Below, in pieces: positions 51,729 to 60,082 of a DNA stretch of 64,000 nucleotides; within the stretch, counting starts at the first letter, position 1, and each line of letters begins with the position of its first letter. Where the stretch lies: contig NZ_CALPDG010000005.1 of assembly GCF_943193195.1 (NCBI RefSeq), forward strand, positions 1 to 64,000. Reading direction: 5' to 3'. This stretch comes from Mediterraneibacter agrestimuris (lineage in GTDB: Bacteria; Bacillota; Clostridia; Lachnospirales; Lachnospiraceae). A program made the translations under genes and the position numbers. A model generated the notes under the pieces. That model saw only the letters and a program-made list of their open reading frames with translations, was not told the origin of the DNA and made no database searches.

Positions 51729-52604
51729 TTATGACCGAACAATTGTATCTTTCCCAATATCCCTGTGTTCTATCCTCACACCATATTGTTCCTGTTTTTT
51801 TACAAAATCAAAAAGACTGTTTGCCAATGTGACAGATCTGTGCTTGCCTCCCGTGCATCCAATCGCAATTACAAGATGGTTCTTTCCTTCCCATATATAA
51901 TTGGGGAGTAAAAAATCTATCATGCCCGTCAGCTTCTCCAAAAATACATCCGTACGCTCATTATTAAGCACATAATCCTGTACTTCCTTATCATTTCCAG
52001 TCTTTGCCTTTAATTCTGCTATATAATATGGATTTGGCAGAAAACGCACATCAAATACAAGGTCTGCATCCTCTGGAATTCCATACTTAAATCCAAAGGA
52101 CATCACTGTTACATACAGATTCTTAAAATCCTTTCCCTCTACGAAAATCTTATCCAGCTCCGCCTTCAATTCTCTGGTGAGCATCTTACTTGTATCCAGT
52201 ATATACGTTGCACGCATTTTTAAGAACGCAATTCGCTCTCTTTCTTCTGCTATTCCCACATCTACATGACCAACACCGCCAAGCGGATGCTGACGCCTTG
52301 TCTCTTTATAACGCTTTACCAATACATTAGATTTTGCATCCAGAAACAAAATTTCATAGTCAGTTCCACTTGCCTGCATTTCTTCAAGCATCCCTTCCAG
52401 ACAATCCAGTGCCTGTCCGCTCCGAATGTCAATTCCCAGTGCGACCTTATCCACCGTCACATCGGGATCTGAAATCATCTCTGCAAATTTAGGCAGAAGC
52501 ATAAGGGGAAGGTTATCCACACAAAAATACCCTATATCCTCTAACATTTTCAAAGCCGTGGACTTACCTGCCCCTGACATTCCCGTTACAATAACAAACC
52601 TCAC
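51729..52604 (-). CDS. rapZ: RapZ/YvcJ nucleotide-binding protein
   Basis: A 291-aa P-loop protein. Walker A is GMSGAGKST (residues 8-16), then GYFCVDNLP. The C-terminal half has FGFKYGIP, FDVRFLPNPY and IGCTGGKHRSV, characteristic of RapZ. In Gram-negatives it controls GlmZ RNA and glucosamine synthesis. In Bacillus YvcJ affects competence. Its role here is inferred to be envelope or amino-sugar signalling. It is 24 bases from murB. Confidence 0.95.
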   Translation of the reverse strand: MRFVIVTGMSGAGKSTALKMLEDIGYFCVDNLPLMLLPKFAEMISDPDVTVDKVALGIDIRSGQALDCLEGMLEEMQASGTDYEILFLDAKSNVLVKRYKETRRQHPLGGVGHVDVGIAEERERIAFLKMRATYILDTSKMLTRELKAELDKIFVEGKDFKNLYVTVMSFGFKYGIPEDADLVFDVRFLPNPYYIAELKAKTGNDKEVQDYVLNNERTDVFLEKLTGMIDFLLPNYIWEGKNHLVIAIGCTGGKHRSVTLANSLFDFVKKQEQYGVRIEHRDIGKDTIVRS

Positions 52605-52628
52605 GGTTCTTCCTCCTTTGAAAACTGA

Positions 52629-53534
52629 CTAAAATTCCCCAATACACTTTACTTCCGGCTCAAGACGCACGCCAAACTCAGCCTCCACCTGTTCAGATAC
52701 TTGCTCAATCAGAGACAAAACATCCGCTGCCGTTGCATTTTCCTTATTAATCACAAAACCACAATGCTTCTCAGATACCTGTGCTCCGCCAACCTGAAAT
52801 CCCTGTAACCCCGCATCCTGAATCAACTTACCTGCAAAATATCCCTCGGGACGTTTGAACGTGCTTCCTGCACTTGGATATTCCAGAGGCTGCTTCGTCA
52901 CACGCTTTTCCCTTAACTCATCCATATATGCACGGATTTCTTTGGAATCACCGGTTTTTAACTCCATTTCTGCACTTAAAACAACATCTCCGTTTTTAGA
53001 GAAAATACTGCTTCGATAACCTAATTCCATCTGCTCTACCGGAAGCACCCTGAACTCGCCCTCCGGTGTCAGCGCCAAAGCGCTCTTTAATACATGTTTC
53101 ATCTCTCCGCCATATGCCCCGGCATTCATCATCACAGCTCCGCCCAATGTTCCCGGAATACCGGATGCAAATTCCAGCCCCGTCAGCTCACAGATCAGCG
53201 CCTCCGCCGCAATCTTAGACAACAATGCGCCTGCCTGCGCATATACAGTATTATCCTTCACATGAATGCGGCTCAGCTTTTTATATAACTGAATGATCAC
53301 GCCGCGGTATCCTTTATCTCCTACGAGAAGATTGCTTCCGTTTCCTATTACATAGTACGGAATTTTCTCCTTTCGCAATACATTCACAATCTCTCGTACC
53401 TGTTCCTCTTCTTCGGGAGTCACGAACCAGTCTGCGGATCCGCCTACCCGAAATGTAGTGTGGCTCTTCATCGGTTCGTCCTTGAATACATTCTCCGCTC
53501 CGAGAATTCCGCATAATTCTTCATACAATCCCAT
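52629..53534 (-). CDS. murB: UDP-N-acetylenolpyruvoylglucosamine reductase
   Basis: A 301-aa FAD enzyme that reduces enolpyruvyl-UDP-GlcNAc to UDP-MurNAc. FAD-binding segments are YVIGNGSNLLVGDKGYRG and SGIPGTLGGAVMMNAGAYGG. The catalytic Ser is in SAGSTFKRPEG and the C-terminal Glu in EPEVKCIG. The length matches the short, Bacillus-type enzyme. First gene of the operon. A family A repeat lies right upstream. Confidence 0.95.
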   Translation of the reverse strand: MGLYEELCGILGAENVFKDEPMKSHTTFRVGGSADWFVTPEEEEQVREIVNVLRKEKIPYYVIGNGSNLLVGDKGYRGVIIQLYKKLSRIHVKDNTVYAQAGALLSKIAAEALICELTGLEFASGIPGTLGGAVMMNAGAYGGEMKHVLKSALALTPEGEFRVLPVEQMELGYRSSIFSKNGDVVLSAEMELKTGDSKEIRAYMDELREKRVTKQPLEYPSAGSTFKRPEGYFAGKLIQDAGLQGFQVGGAQVSEKHCGFVINKENATAADVLSLIEQVSEQVEAEFGVRLEPEVKCIGEF

Positions 53535-53573
53535 AAATTAATATCTCCGATCTTTTCTATTAAATATCTATAT

Positions 53574-53715
53574 GTAACAGTTCAGCCTTCCAGCTGCACT
53601 GTTACTGAATCCGCCCTATTTTAAGTTCACCTACGGTGAAAGGGCGGATTCTTTTTTCCATCACTCTTTCTTACGGACTTTACAGCAAGTGCAAAGTCCT
53701 ACGCTGAACTGTTAC
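53574..53715. repeat. Dispersed repeat family A, copy 4
   Basis: The best-preserved ends: GTAACAGTTCAGC and GCTGAACTGTTAC are perfect inverted repeats. The core matches copies 1-3. It lies upstream of murB. Confidence 0.9.
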
Positions 53716-53792
53716 ATCTATATTCATCACATCTGCGGATTACTCCGTTCTTCTTCATCATAATACAATAAATCTGTTAAAAATTCAACCTC

Positions 53793-53901
53793 GGTAACTG
53801 TTCTCACCCTACGGGTGCTCCAGTACCCTGGCATCATTACATTAGTAACTATTCAGCCTTTCGGCTTCATAGTCACTAAAAAACGTCCACTGAACTGTTA
53901 C
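53793..53901. repeat. Mosaic repeat with family A and B pieces
   Basis: GGTAACTGTTCTCACCCTACGGGTGCTCCAGTA resembles the left end of family B (56498). AGTAACTATTCAGCCTTTCGGCTTCATAGTCACT resembles the left end of family A, closing with TGAACTGTTAC. Recombination or nested insertion between families is suggested. Confidence 0.7.
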
Positions 53902-53929
53902 TACATTACTACAAAAATTCAGAACAAAC

Positions 53930-53958
53930 TTGCAAAATCTTTTGAAATGATGTATATT
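53930..53958 (+). promoter_or_regulatory. Promoter of the CNNM/CorC-type gene
   Basis: TTGCAA (53930-53935), 17 bases, TATATT (53953-53958), followed by AAAGGAG at 53994-54000. Confidence 0.6.
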
Positions 53959-54011
53959 ATTTTCGTATACTCATAATAAAGCAAATATATTTTAAAGGAG
54001 TTGAACATTCA

Positions 54012-55382
54012 TTGGATCCGAGTGACGCCATACAAATTATTATATTAATTATTTTATTATTTTTATCCGGATTATTTTCTTCTGCTGAAACAGCAATGAC
54101 CGCTGTTAATAAAATCAAGCTTCGTTCCCTTGCAGAAGAAGGCAATAAGCGTGCTGCCACAGTACTGGATATTGTTGAACATCACACAGACAAGATGTTA
54201 AGTGCAATTTTAATTGGCAACAACATTGTCAACATCTACGCAACTGCATTGGCAACTACCCTTGCTTACACTTTCGGCGGTGCGATGGTCAGTGCAGTAA
54301 CTGCGCTGATGACCGTGGCAATTCTTGTATTTGGAGAGATCACTCCGAAGAACCTTGCTACAATCAAATCCACAGAGCTTTCAATTGCTTATATTCCGGT
54401 ACTTAAGGTATATATGACAATCATGACGCCGCTCATTTTCCTGATCAATATCATCTGCCGCGGAATCCTTTTTCTTTTCCGCGTTGACCCCAATGACAGG
54501 AATAATGCGATGACAGAAGATGAGCTTCGTACGATTGTGGATGTGAGCCACGAGGACGGAGTCATCGAATCTGAAGAAAAAGAAATGATATATAACGTGT
54601 TTGATTTGGGCGATGCCCGTGCGAAGGACGTTATGGTTCCCCGCGTACACGTTACATTTGCCGATGTCAACAGTACCTATCAAGAACTGATCGACATATT
54701 CAAAGAAGATAAGTTTACACGAATTCCGGTCTACGAAGAGACAACGGACAACGTGATCGGAACGATTAATATGAAGGATTTACTTTTGTTCGATGACAAA
54801 GAGAACTTTAAAATCCGCGATATTTTGAGAGACGCATATTTCACTTATGAATACAAGAACATTTCTGAGCTTCTTGTGGAAATGCGCGACGCTTCACTGA
54901 ACATTGCTATCGTACTGGATGAATACGGTGAAACAGCCGGAATTATTACACTGGAAGACATTCTGGAAGAGATTGTCGGTGAAATTCATGACGAATATGA
55001 CGAGAACGAAGAAGAACAATTTGTAAAAGTCATTCAAGAGAACGAATATATTATTGAAGGTTCTTACAATCTGGACGATTTAAATGACAGACTGGAAGAA
55101 GATGGACGCAAAGACGTACAATTCAAGTCCGAAGATTTTGATTCACTTGGCGGTTATATCATTGAACACTTAGACCGTCTGCCGGAGGTCGGAGACGAAT
55201 ATGTAACCGAGAGTGGTATCCGCCTTGTCGTAGAGAAGCTTGACAAGAACCGTATTGAGCTGGTTCATGTATATCTCCCGGAAGTGTTAAAGGATGAGGA
55301 TTCAGACGATGAATCCAGAGACCTTTGGGATGAAATCAAAGAACGTACCAGCGAGATAAAAGTTGCGAAGGAAAGTAATTAA
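54012..55382 (+). CDS. CNNM/CorC-type transporter (hemolysin family, CBS domains)
   Basis: A 456-aa membrane protein. The CNNM membrane domain (GLFSSAETAMTAVNKIKLRSL, LIGNNIVNIYATALAT, VFGEITPKNLAT) covers about residues 1-180. A CBS pair (VMVPRVHVTFADV, FTRIPVYEET, VLDEYGETAGIITLEDILEEIVGEI) and a C-terminal CorC_HlyC domain follow. The family exports magnesium or other divalent cations. The start TTG 54012 lies 11 bases after AAAGGAG. Single-gene unit, ending before a GGGGCGG/CCGCCCC stem (55393-55414). Confidence 0.92.
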   Translation: MDPSDAIQIIILIILLFLSGLFSSAETAMTAVNKIKLRSLAEEGNKRAATVLDIVEHHTDKMLSAILIGNNIVNIYATALATTLAYTFGGAMVSAVTALMTVAILVFGEITPKNLATIKSTELSIAYIPVLKVYMTIMTPLIFLINIICRGILFLFRVDPNDRNNAMTEDELRTIVDVSHEDGVIESEEKEMIYNVFDLGDARAKDVMVPRVHVTFADVNSTYQELIDIFKEDKFTRIPVYEETTDNVIGTINMKDLLLFDDKENFKIRDILRDAYFTYEYKNISELLVEMRDASLNIAIVLDEYGETAGIITLEDILEEIVGEIHDEYDENEEEQFVKVIQENEYIIEGSYNLDDLNDRLEEDGRKDVQFKSEDFDSLGGYIIEHLDRLPEVGDEYVTESGIRLVVEKLDKNRIELVHVYLPEVLKDEDSDDESRDLWDEIKERTSEIKVAKESN

Positions 55383-55420
55383 AATAAACAAAGGGGCGGA
55401 TTCTATACCGCCCCAAAGCA

Positions 55421-55480
55421 TATACCCATCCGGGCATCCCTTAATCCATGCTCGCGGCGGGCGGACTTTGTCCGATGTAT
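55421..55480. repeat. Dispersed repeat family C, copy 3 (inverted)
   Basis: The reverse complement of 9191-9254 with small changes (ATACCCATCCGGGCATCCC ... GGACTTTGTCCGAT). It ends 6 bases before tRNA-Ser. Confidence 0.8.
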
Positions 55481-55486
55481 AATTAT

Positions 55487-55575
55487 GGAGACGTATCGAA
55501 GTGGCCATAACGAGAGCGACTCGAAATCGCTTTGCCGCCTGACGCGGCACGTGGGTTCGAATCCCACCGTCTCCG
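55487..55575 (+). tRNA. tRNA-Ser (anticodon CGA)
   Basis: An 89-nt class II tRNA. The acceptor GGAGACG pairs with CGTCTCC. The anticodon loop CTCGAAA reads CGA. The long variable arm has GCCGCCTGACGCGGC, the T-arm is GTGGGTTCGAATCCCAC and the discriminator is G. CCA is not encoded. Confidence 0.95.
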
Positions 55576-55592
55576 TTAGAAAAACAAGAGAA

Positions 55593-56351
55593 TTAATTTG
55601 ATGTCAACTGTTCCAGTACTTCCACTGCTCTGCGAATATTCTCTGCATTAGTCTGCCAGATTTCATACTCACTAAATCCTGGAAATCCCATGCTCACTCC
55701 TTCTCTGCGGAACTCCATCTGGCTGTCCAATGTAACTTTGCCAGACATATGATAGGATGCTGTGCCTGTGTATGGCACTAGTTTCTCAATCGTCTCTGGG
55801 GAAATGCCCGCCCCGGCAAGAATTTCAATTCTTCCAGCACTCTGTGCAACCAGTTCTTTAATCAGATTTCTGCCTTCCCATGCTGAATTCTTCTGACCAC
55901 TTGTCAAAATCGTCTTAATTCCAAGTTCAACAGCTTGTTCCAGCGTTTCCTGTGGATTCCTGCATACGTCAAATGCACGATGCAGCGCCATATCGGTATC
56001 TCCCGCAAGTTCAACCAGTTCTCCCATTCTCACTGTATCCAAAGTTCCATCTGGTTTTAAGATTCCTGTTACAATCCCATCAGCTCCCAAATCCCGATAC
56101 ATTTCTACATCCTCTTTCATCATCCCGAACTCATACTCGTCATAGCAAAAATCGCCGAACCTGGGACGTAAAAGCACCCGAATCTTCAAATCTGTATATT
56201 TCCTGACCTGACGGAATAATGCTGCCCCCGGAGAAGTCCCTCCGATGATCAGATTGCCGCACAGTTCCACACGCTGTGCCCCGCCTTTCTCCGCCTCAAT
56301 GGCAGATCTCACACTATCCACACATGCCTCCAAAACATAACCCATATCCAT
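55593..56351 (-). CDS. cutC: CutC-family protein
   Basis: A 252-aa TIM-barrel protein. It has LEACVDSVRSAIEAEKGGAQRVELCGNL, VLLRPRFGDFCYDEYEF, HRAFDVCRNP and ILAGAGI. It is named for copper homeostasis, though direct evidence for copper handling is mixed and an enzyme role is suspected. Length is normal. It lies just after tRNA-Ser on the other strand. No partner is evident. Confidence 0.9.
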   Translation of the reverse strand: MDMGYVLEACVDSVRSAIEAEKGGAQRVELCGNLIIGGTSPGAALFRQVRKYTDLKIRVLLRPRFGDFCYDEYEFGMMKEDVEMYRDLGADGIVTGILKPDGTLDTVRMGELVELAGDTDMALHRAFDVCRNPQETLEQAVELGIKTILTSGQKNSAWEGRNLIKELVAQSAGRIEILAGAGISPETIEKLVPYTGTASYHMSGKVTLDSQMEFRREGVSMGFPGFSEYEIWQTNAENIRRAVEVLEQLTSN

Positions 56352-56497
56352 ATACCTCCTTCTTATCCCAATTTTAATTACCTGTTATATGTAGAAAAGC
56401 ATTCCCTTGAATTACTATTTTACTTTTTCATTATATCCGATATCTTCTTATTTTTCACTCTAAATTTCTCCACCTCAAACAAAATCCCATTCAAAAA

Positions 56498-56642
56498 TTA
56501 CTGTTCACACCCTGCGGGTGCTCCAGTAACAGTATCCGGTCCATTTTAAGTCGCCTTCGGCGAGGGGCTGGATATATCGCTGTCATTACTTCATTGGACG
56601 GACACCTTGCAGCACAGTGCAGGGTGCCGTGTGAAAAGTAAC
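56498..56642. repeat. Dispersed repeat family B, copy 1
   Basis: TTACTGTTCACACCCTGCGGGTG, CAGTAACAGTATCCGGTCCA, AAGTCGCCTTCGGCGAGGGGCTGGATA, CATTGGACGGACACCTTGCAG and GTGCCGTGTGAAAAGTAAC. An inverted copy lies at 62076-62221. It fills most of the gap between cutC and nagE; 56352-56497 is A/T-rich with no gene. Confidence 0.85.
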
Positions 56643-56645
56643 ATT

Positions 56646-56671
56646 CAAAAAGCCCGCAAAACCTGCGGGCT
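56646..56671 (-). terminator. Terminator of the N-acetylglucosamine PTS operon
   Basis: On the minus strand AGCCCGCA, a GGTTT loop, TGCGGGCT and TTTTTG. It lies 33 bases after the nagE stop. Confidence 0.88.
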
Positions 56672-56703
56672 CTCCGAAAAAGGGATTACTAATCATTCAC
56701 TGA

Positions 56704-58170
56704 TTATTTACAAAGTTTCTTGAACTCATCAGCAACAAACTGAACCTTTGTTCCAATAATAACCTGTACAGAGTTCTTTCCAGGTCTGATTACACCTGCA
56801 ACTCCTGCAGATTTAATCTTCTTCTCATCTACTGCTGTGTAGTCCTTGATTTCAAGACGAAGTCTTGTAATACAGTTATCAACGCTGGCTACGTTTGCTT
56901 TACCGCCAACACCATCTAAGATAATCTCAGCAACTTTTGTAAAGTCATCGTTTGCAAGCTGCACTTTTGTTTCATCTTCACTATCATCTTCTCTGCCTGG
57001 TGTCTTCAGATCCCACTTTGTGATCGCAAAACGGAATACAATGTAGAATACGATAAACGCTGCAATACCAAGCGGAATGATCAGCCATGTCTTAGCTGCT
57101 GCAGGAAGGGATGCTGAGAACAGAAGGTCTGTTGCTCCAGCAGAGAATGAGAATCCTGCACGGAAGCCAAGGGCAACTGTAATAACTGTAAAGATACCGT
57201 ATAACAATGCATAAATCAGGTACAGTACCGGAGCAAGGAACATAAATCCAAACTCGAACGGCTCTGTAACACCACAGATGAATGCACAAAGAGCTGCGGA
57301 ACCAACAAGACCGATAGCAATTTTCTTCTTGTTATCCTTTGCTGTATGAATCATAGCAAGTGCAGCGCCCGGGATACCAAACATCATACATGGGAAGAAT
57401 CCTGACATGTACATACCAAGGCTCCATGTAACGTCTGCGGAAGTCTCACCTGCCCAGAAGTGAGTCAAATCGCCAAGACCAATTGTCGGGAACCAGAATA
57501 CGTTGTTCAATGCATGATGCAGACCTGTCGGGATCAACAGACGGTTCAGGAATGCATAGATACCTGCACCAACTGCGTCAAGACCAACAATTGCATTACC
57601 AATAGCAATCAAAGCACCGAATACTAACGGCCATACAAACAGCAGAACTGCTGAAACAGCGATAGATACAACACCGGAAACAATCGCTACGGAACGCTTG
57701 CCGCTGAAGAATGCCAGAGCATCCGGCAGCTTTGTACTCTTAAACTTGTTGTAGCACATAGAACCGATAATACCTGCAATGATACCGATAAACGGATTTG
57801 CAATCTTATCAAATGCCAGAGTCTTGTCAGCGCTCTCTGCAACAGACGGCATAATAGTTGTAACAACACCTGTTGACAACAGAGTTGTGATCATCAGCCA
57901 GGATGCCAGTGCAGCAACACCTGCTGTACCATCATTGTCATCAGCCATACCAACACCAACACCAATTGCAAACAGGATCGCCATGTTATCAATCAGAGCG
58001 CCGCCTGCTTTTACAAGGAATAATCCAAGCTTCGGAACGAATCCGATAATGTCTCCACCCTGCATGGTAGCCGGGCAAAGCAAGTAACCAACACCCATCA
58101 GAATACCACAGATCGGAAGAACTGCTACCGGCAGCATCAGGGCCTTACCTAATTTCTGTAAGAATTTCAT
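56704..58170 (-). CDS. nagE: PTS transporter subunit IICB, N-acetylglucosamine type
   Basis: A 488-aa membrane permease with a C-terminal IIB domain. The IIC part has about ten helices, IPTGLHHALNNVFWF and the substrate motif GVTEPFEFGF. The IIB domain carries the phospho-cysteine in SVDNCITRLRLE. This length and domain order match NagE-type transporters, which import N-acetylglucosamine as its 6-phosphate. The IIA domain is a separate protein encoded just upstream in the operon. The nagA-nagB genes nearby support the substrate. Confidence 0.9.
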   Translation of the reverse strand: MKFLQKLGKALMLPVAVLPICGILMGVGYLLCPATMQGGDIIGFVPKLGLFLVKAGGALIDNMAILFAIGVGVGMADDNDGTAGVAALASWLMITTLLSTGVVTTIMPSVAESADKTLAFDKIANPFIGIIAGIIGSMCYNKFKSTKLPDALAFFSGKRSVAIVSGVVSIAVSAVLLFVWPLVFGALIAIGNAIVGLDAVGAGIYAFLNRLLIPTGLHHALNNVFWFPTIGLGDLTHFWAGETSADVTWSLGMYMSGFFPCMMFGIPGAALAMIHTAKDNKKKIAIGLVGSAALCAFICGVTEPFEFGFMFLAPVLYLIYALLYGIFTVITVALGFRAGFSFSAGATDLLFSASLPAAAKTWLIIPLGIAAFIVFYIVFRFAITKWDLKTPGREDDSEDETKVQLANDDFTKVAEIILDGVGGKANVASVDNCITRLRLEIKDYTAVDEKKIKSAGVAGVIRPGKNSVQVIIGTKVQFVADEFKKLCK

Positions 58171-58283
58171 AAATACTTACCTCCTTCTTAAAACTCTCAT
58201 AGTTGCTTTGTGAATCCCTTTGTCTATTTTATCCGGCGCACTGCCGGTTAAAATACAAAATCATTTGTACTTCTGTAATTACT

Positions 58284-58772
58284 TTAGTTCATTGGTGTAA
58301 TTCTGATCACGTCATCTCCCGGAATCACATCCATACCGGAAATCCCCTCAACAGATTCGTAATCATCCGTATTACAGATCAACATCGGTGTAATTGTGTC
58401 AAATCCTGCCTCTTTGATCATCTCCAAGTCCATTTCCAGAAGCAGATCTCCCTTCTTCACCTTATCTCCTGCCTGTACATGTCCGGTGAATCCCTTACCT
58501 TTCATCGTAACGGTATCTAATCCCACATGAATCAGAATCTCTGCACCGCAATCCGCTGTCAGGCTCACTGCATGAAGCGTGTCAAATACCATACCCACTT
58601 CTCCGTCAGCCGGAGCGTAAATCTTACCCTCAGAAGGAATCACCGCCACTCCGTCTCCCAGCATTCCTTCACTGAATGTCGGGTCACTGACCTGTGACAG
58701 AGGAACTGCCTTTCCCTTTGCCGGTGATCCCACCAGATACTCCGTCGTTTTCTTCTTCAAAAAACCAAACAT
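58284..58772 (-). CDS. PTS glucose-family IIA protein
   Basis: A 162-aa IIA(Glc)-like domain with the active histidine in ILIHVGLDTVTM and SPAKGKAVPLSQV, EGMLGDGVAVIP. It passes phosphate from HPr to the IIB of the adjacent transporter. It lies between the antiterminator gene (12 bases) and nagE (113 bases). Cognate Enzyme I and a normal HPr are not in this window. Confidence 0.92.
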   Translation of the reverse strand: MFGFLKKKTTEYLVGSPAKGKAVPLSQVSDPTFSEGMLGDGVAVIPSEGKIYAPADGEVGMVFDTLHAVSLTADCGAEILIHVGLDTVTMKGKGFTGHVQAGDKVKKGDLLLEMDLEMIKEAGFDTITPMLICNTDDYESVEGISGMDVIPGDDVIRITPMN

Positions 58773-58784
58773 CTCTTTTTCCTC

Positions 58785-59630
58785 CTATTCTTCTGCATCT
58801 ACTGCCATTGTTACTCTACGGATATGAATTGCGAGATACATCATCTCTTCTCCCGAAATCTTACTGCCTGTTTTTTCCTCTATATATTCTGCAATCTTCT
58901 TGCTGCAAATATACTCTCTTTTATACTTGGACTGTACCATCTCCGCCAGTTCCTCTTCCTCATCCGAAAGCAGTTCCTTACGGTAAACTCTTTGAAGCAA
59001 AAACTTCACATGGGTTACAAAGCGTTCATAATGCAGGGATTCCTCGTCAAATTCAATATCCAGTTCTTTCCTTGCGATTGACAGAATTTCCTTCATCAGG
59101 TTCGGGAAATTTAATGCATCCCTGATATCTGTACCATACTCTGCATTTACAAAATGCAGCGCAATAAACCCCGCTTCATCCTGAGGAAGATTGATGCCAA
59201 GCTCCTTTTCGACCAACTGAAGACCATACTGTCCAAGTCTGTACTCCTGAGGATAAAAACGTTTAATCTCCCAGAGCAATGCATTTTCCGGCTGAATCCC
59301 CATCTTTAGCCGCTCAATCGCAAAATTGATATGATCAGTCAGCGTCACATAAATACTTTGATTCAGTCTCAGCTTCAATTCACTCTCCGCATAGGAGATA
59401 ATATCATGGGAAATACGGGCATGTTCCAAAGGCATGTTCGCCAGCAGTTCTGTGAACTGCTCTGCCAGCGTCTGACTTTTAATCCGGAAAACCTTCTCTA
59501 TCTTCTTTTCAGGAATCAGATTTCCAATCTTACTCCCGAAGCCGATTCCGCGCCCCATTACAACAACCTCTGTCCCTGTATTATCAAATGCAGATACAAT
59601 GTTATTGTTAATGATTTTATCAATTACCAT
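58785..59630 (-). CDS. LicT/BglG-type transcriptional antiterminator
   Basis: 281 aa. An RNA-binding domain (about 1-55, NNNIVSAFDNTGTEVVVMGRGIGFG) precedes two PRD domains. Their regulatory histidines are present: LTDHINFAI and LHFVNAE in PRD1, THVKFLL and IHIRRV in PRD2. When sugar is present the PTS leaves the protein active. It then binds the RAT hairpin (59934-59961) to stop formation of the overlapping terminator. First gene of the PTS operon, so autoregulated. Confidence 0.93.
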   Translation of the reverse strand: MVIDKIINNNIVSAFDNTGTEVVVMGRGIGFGSKIGNLIPEKKIEKVFRIKSQTLAEQFTELLANMPLEHARISHDIISYAESELKLRLNQSIYVTLTDHINFAIERLKMGIQPENALLWEIKRFYPQEYRLGQYGLQLVEKELGINLPQDEAGFIALHFVNAEYGTDIRDALNFPNLMKEILSIARKELDIEFDEESLHYERFVTHVKFLLQRVYRKELLSDEEEELAEMVQSKYKREYICSKKIAEYIEEKTGSKISGEEMMYLAIHIRRVTMAVDAEE

Positions 59631-59691
59631 ATATCTCTCTTCATCCCATTTTTGTTTTTACCAACAGCAAGTCTTTTTATTACTCTGTATG

Positions 59692-59868
59692 GGTAACAGT
59701 TCAGCCATAACAGCTCGAATTGGCGGTTGTTTCACCGCCTATACGCTGCTATGCAGCGCAAATTCTCGCTTATGGCAGAACGCCATATACAAATCCTACA
59801 AAAACGTCTTGTTGTAAGCAAGCTTACCAATTCGTTTTTGTAGATTTGTGCATGGCTGAACTGTTACC
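59692..59868. repeat. Repeat with 17-bp perfect inverted ends (family A-like, different core)
   Basis: GGTAACAGTTCAGCCAT and ATGGCTGAACTGTTACC are exact inverted repeats 177 bases apart. The inside has GGCGGTTG/CACCGCC, GCTGCTATGCAGC and a long stem with ACAAAAACG/CGTTTTTGT. It lies in the transcribed leader between the RAT terminator and the antiterminator gene. Its ends equal those of family A but its core does not. Confidence 0.85.
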
Positions 59869-59881
59869 AAAAATTTTCATT

Positions 59882-59961
59882 TTAAAAAGAAAACCAGCCT
59901 TTATAAGCCGGACACTCCCTGCTTATAAAAACTGGTTTTGCCTGCTGTGCAGTAACAATCC
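59882..59961 (-). promoter_or_regulatory. RAT antiterminator RNA and overlapping terminator
   Basis: On the minus strand the RAT (59961-59934) reads GGATTGTTACTG, CACAGCA, GGCAAAACC, matching the LicT/SacY-type consensus. Its 3' part AAAACC is also the 5' arm of a terminator whose 3' arm CTGGTTTT lies at 59897-59890, followed by CTTTTT. The two folds exclude each other. The promoter must lie right of 59961, in the A/T-rich stretch up to 60082. Confidence 0.9.
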
Positions 59962-60082
59962 ATCAATTTATAATTTCTATGTTTACTATAACAAATTCCA
60001 CAACAGAAGTCAATCTTAGTTTTTATTTTTTGTTTATATTTTTTATATTTTCTTTATAACTTTAGTGAGTCAAAGTGTTTTC

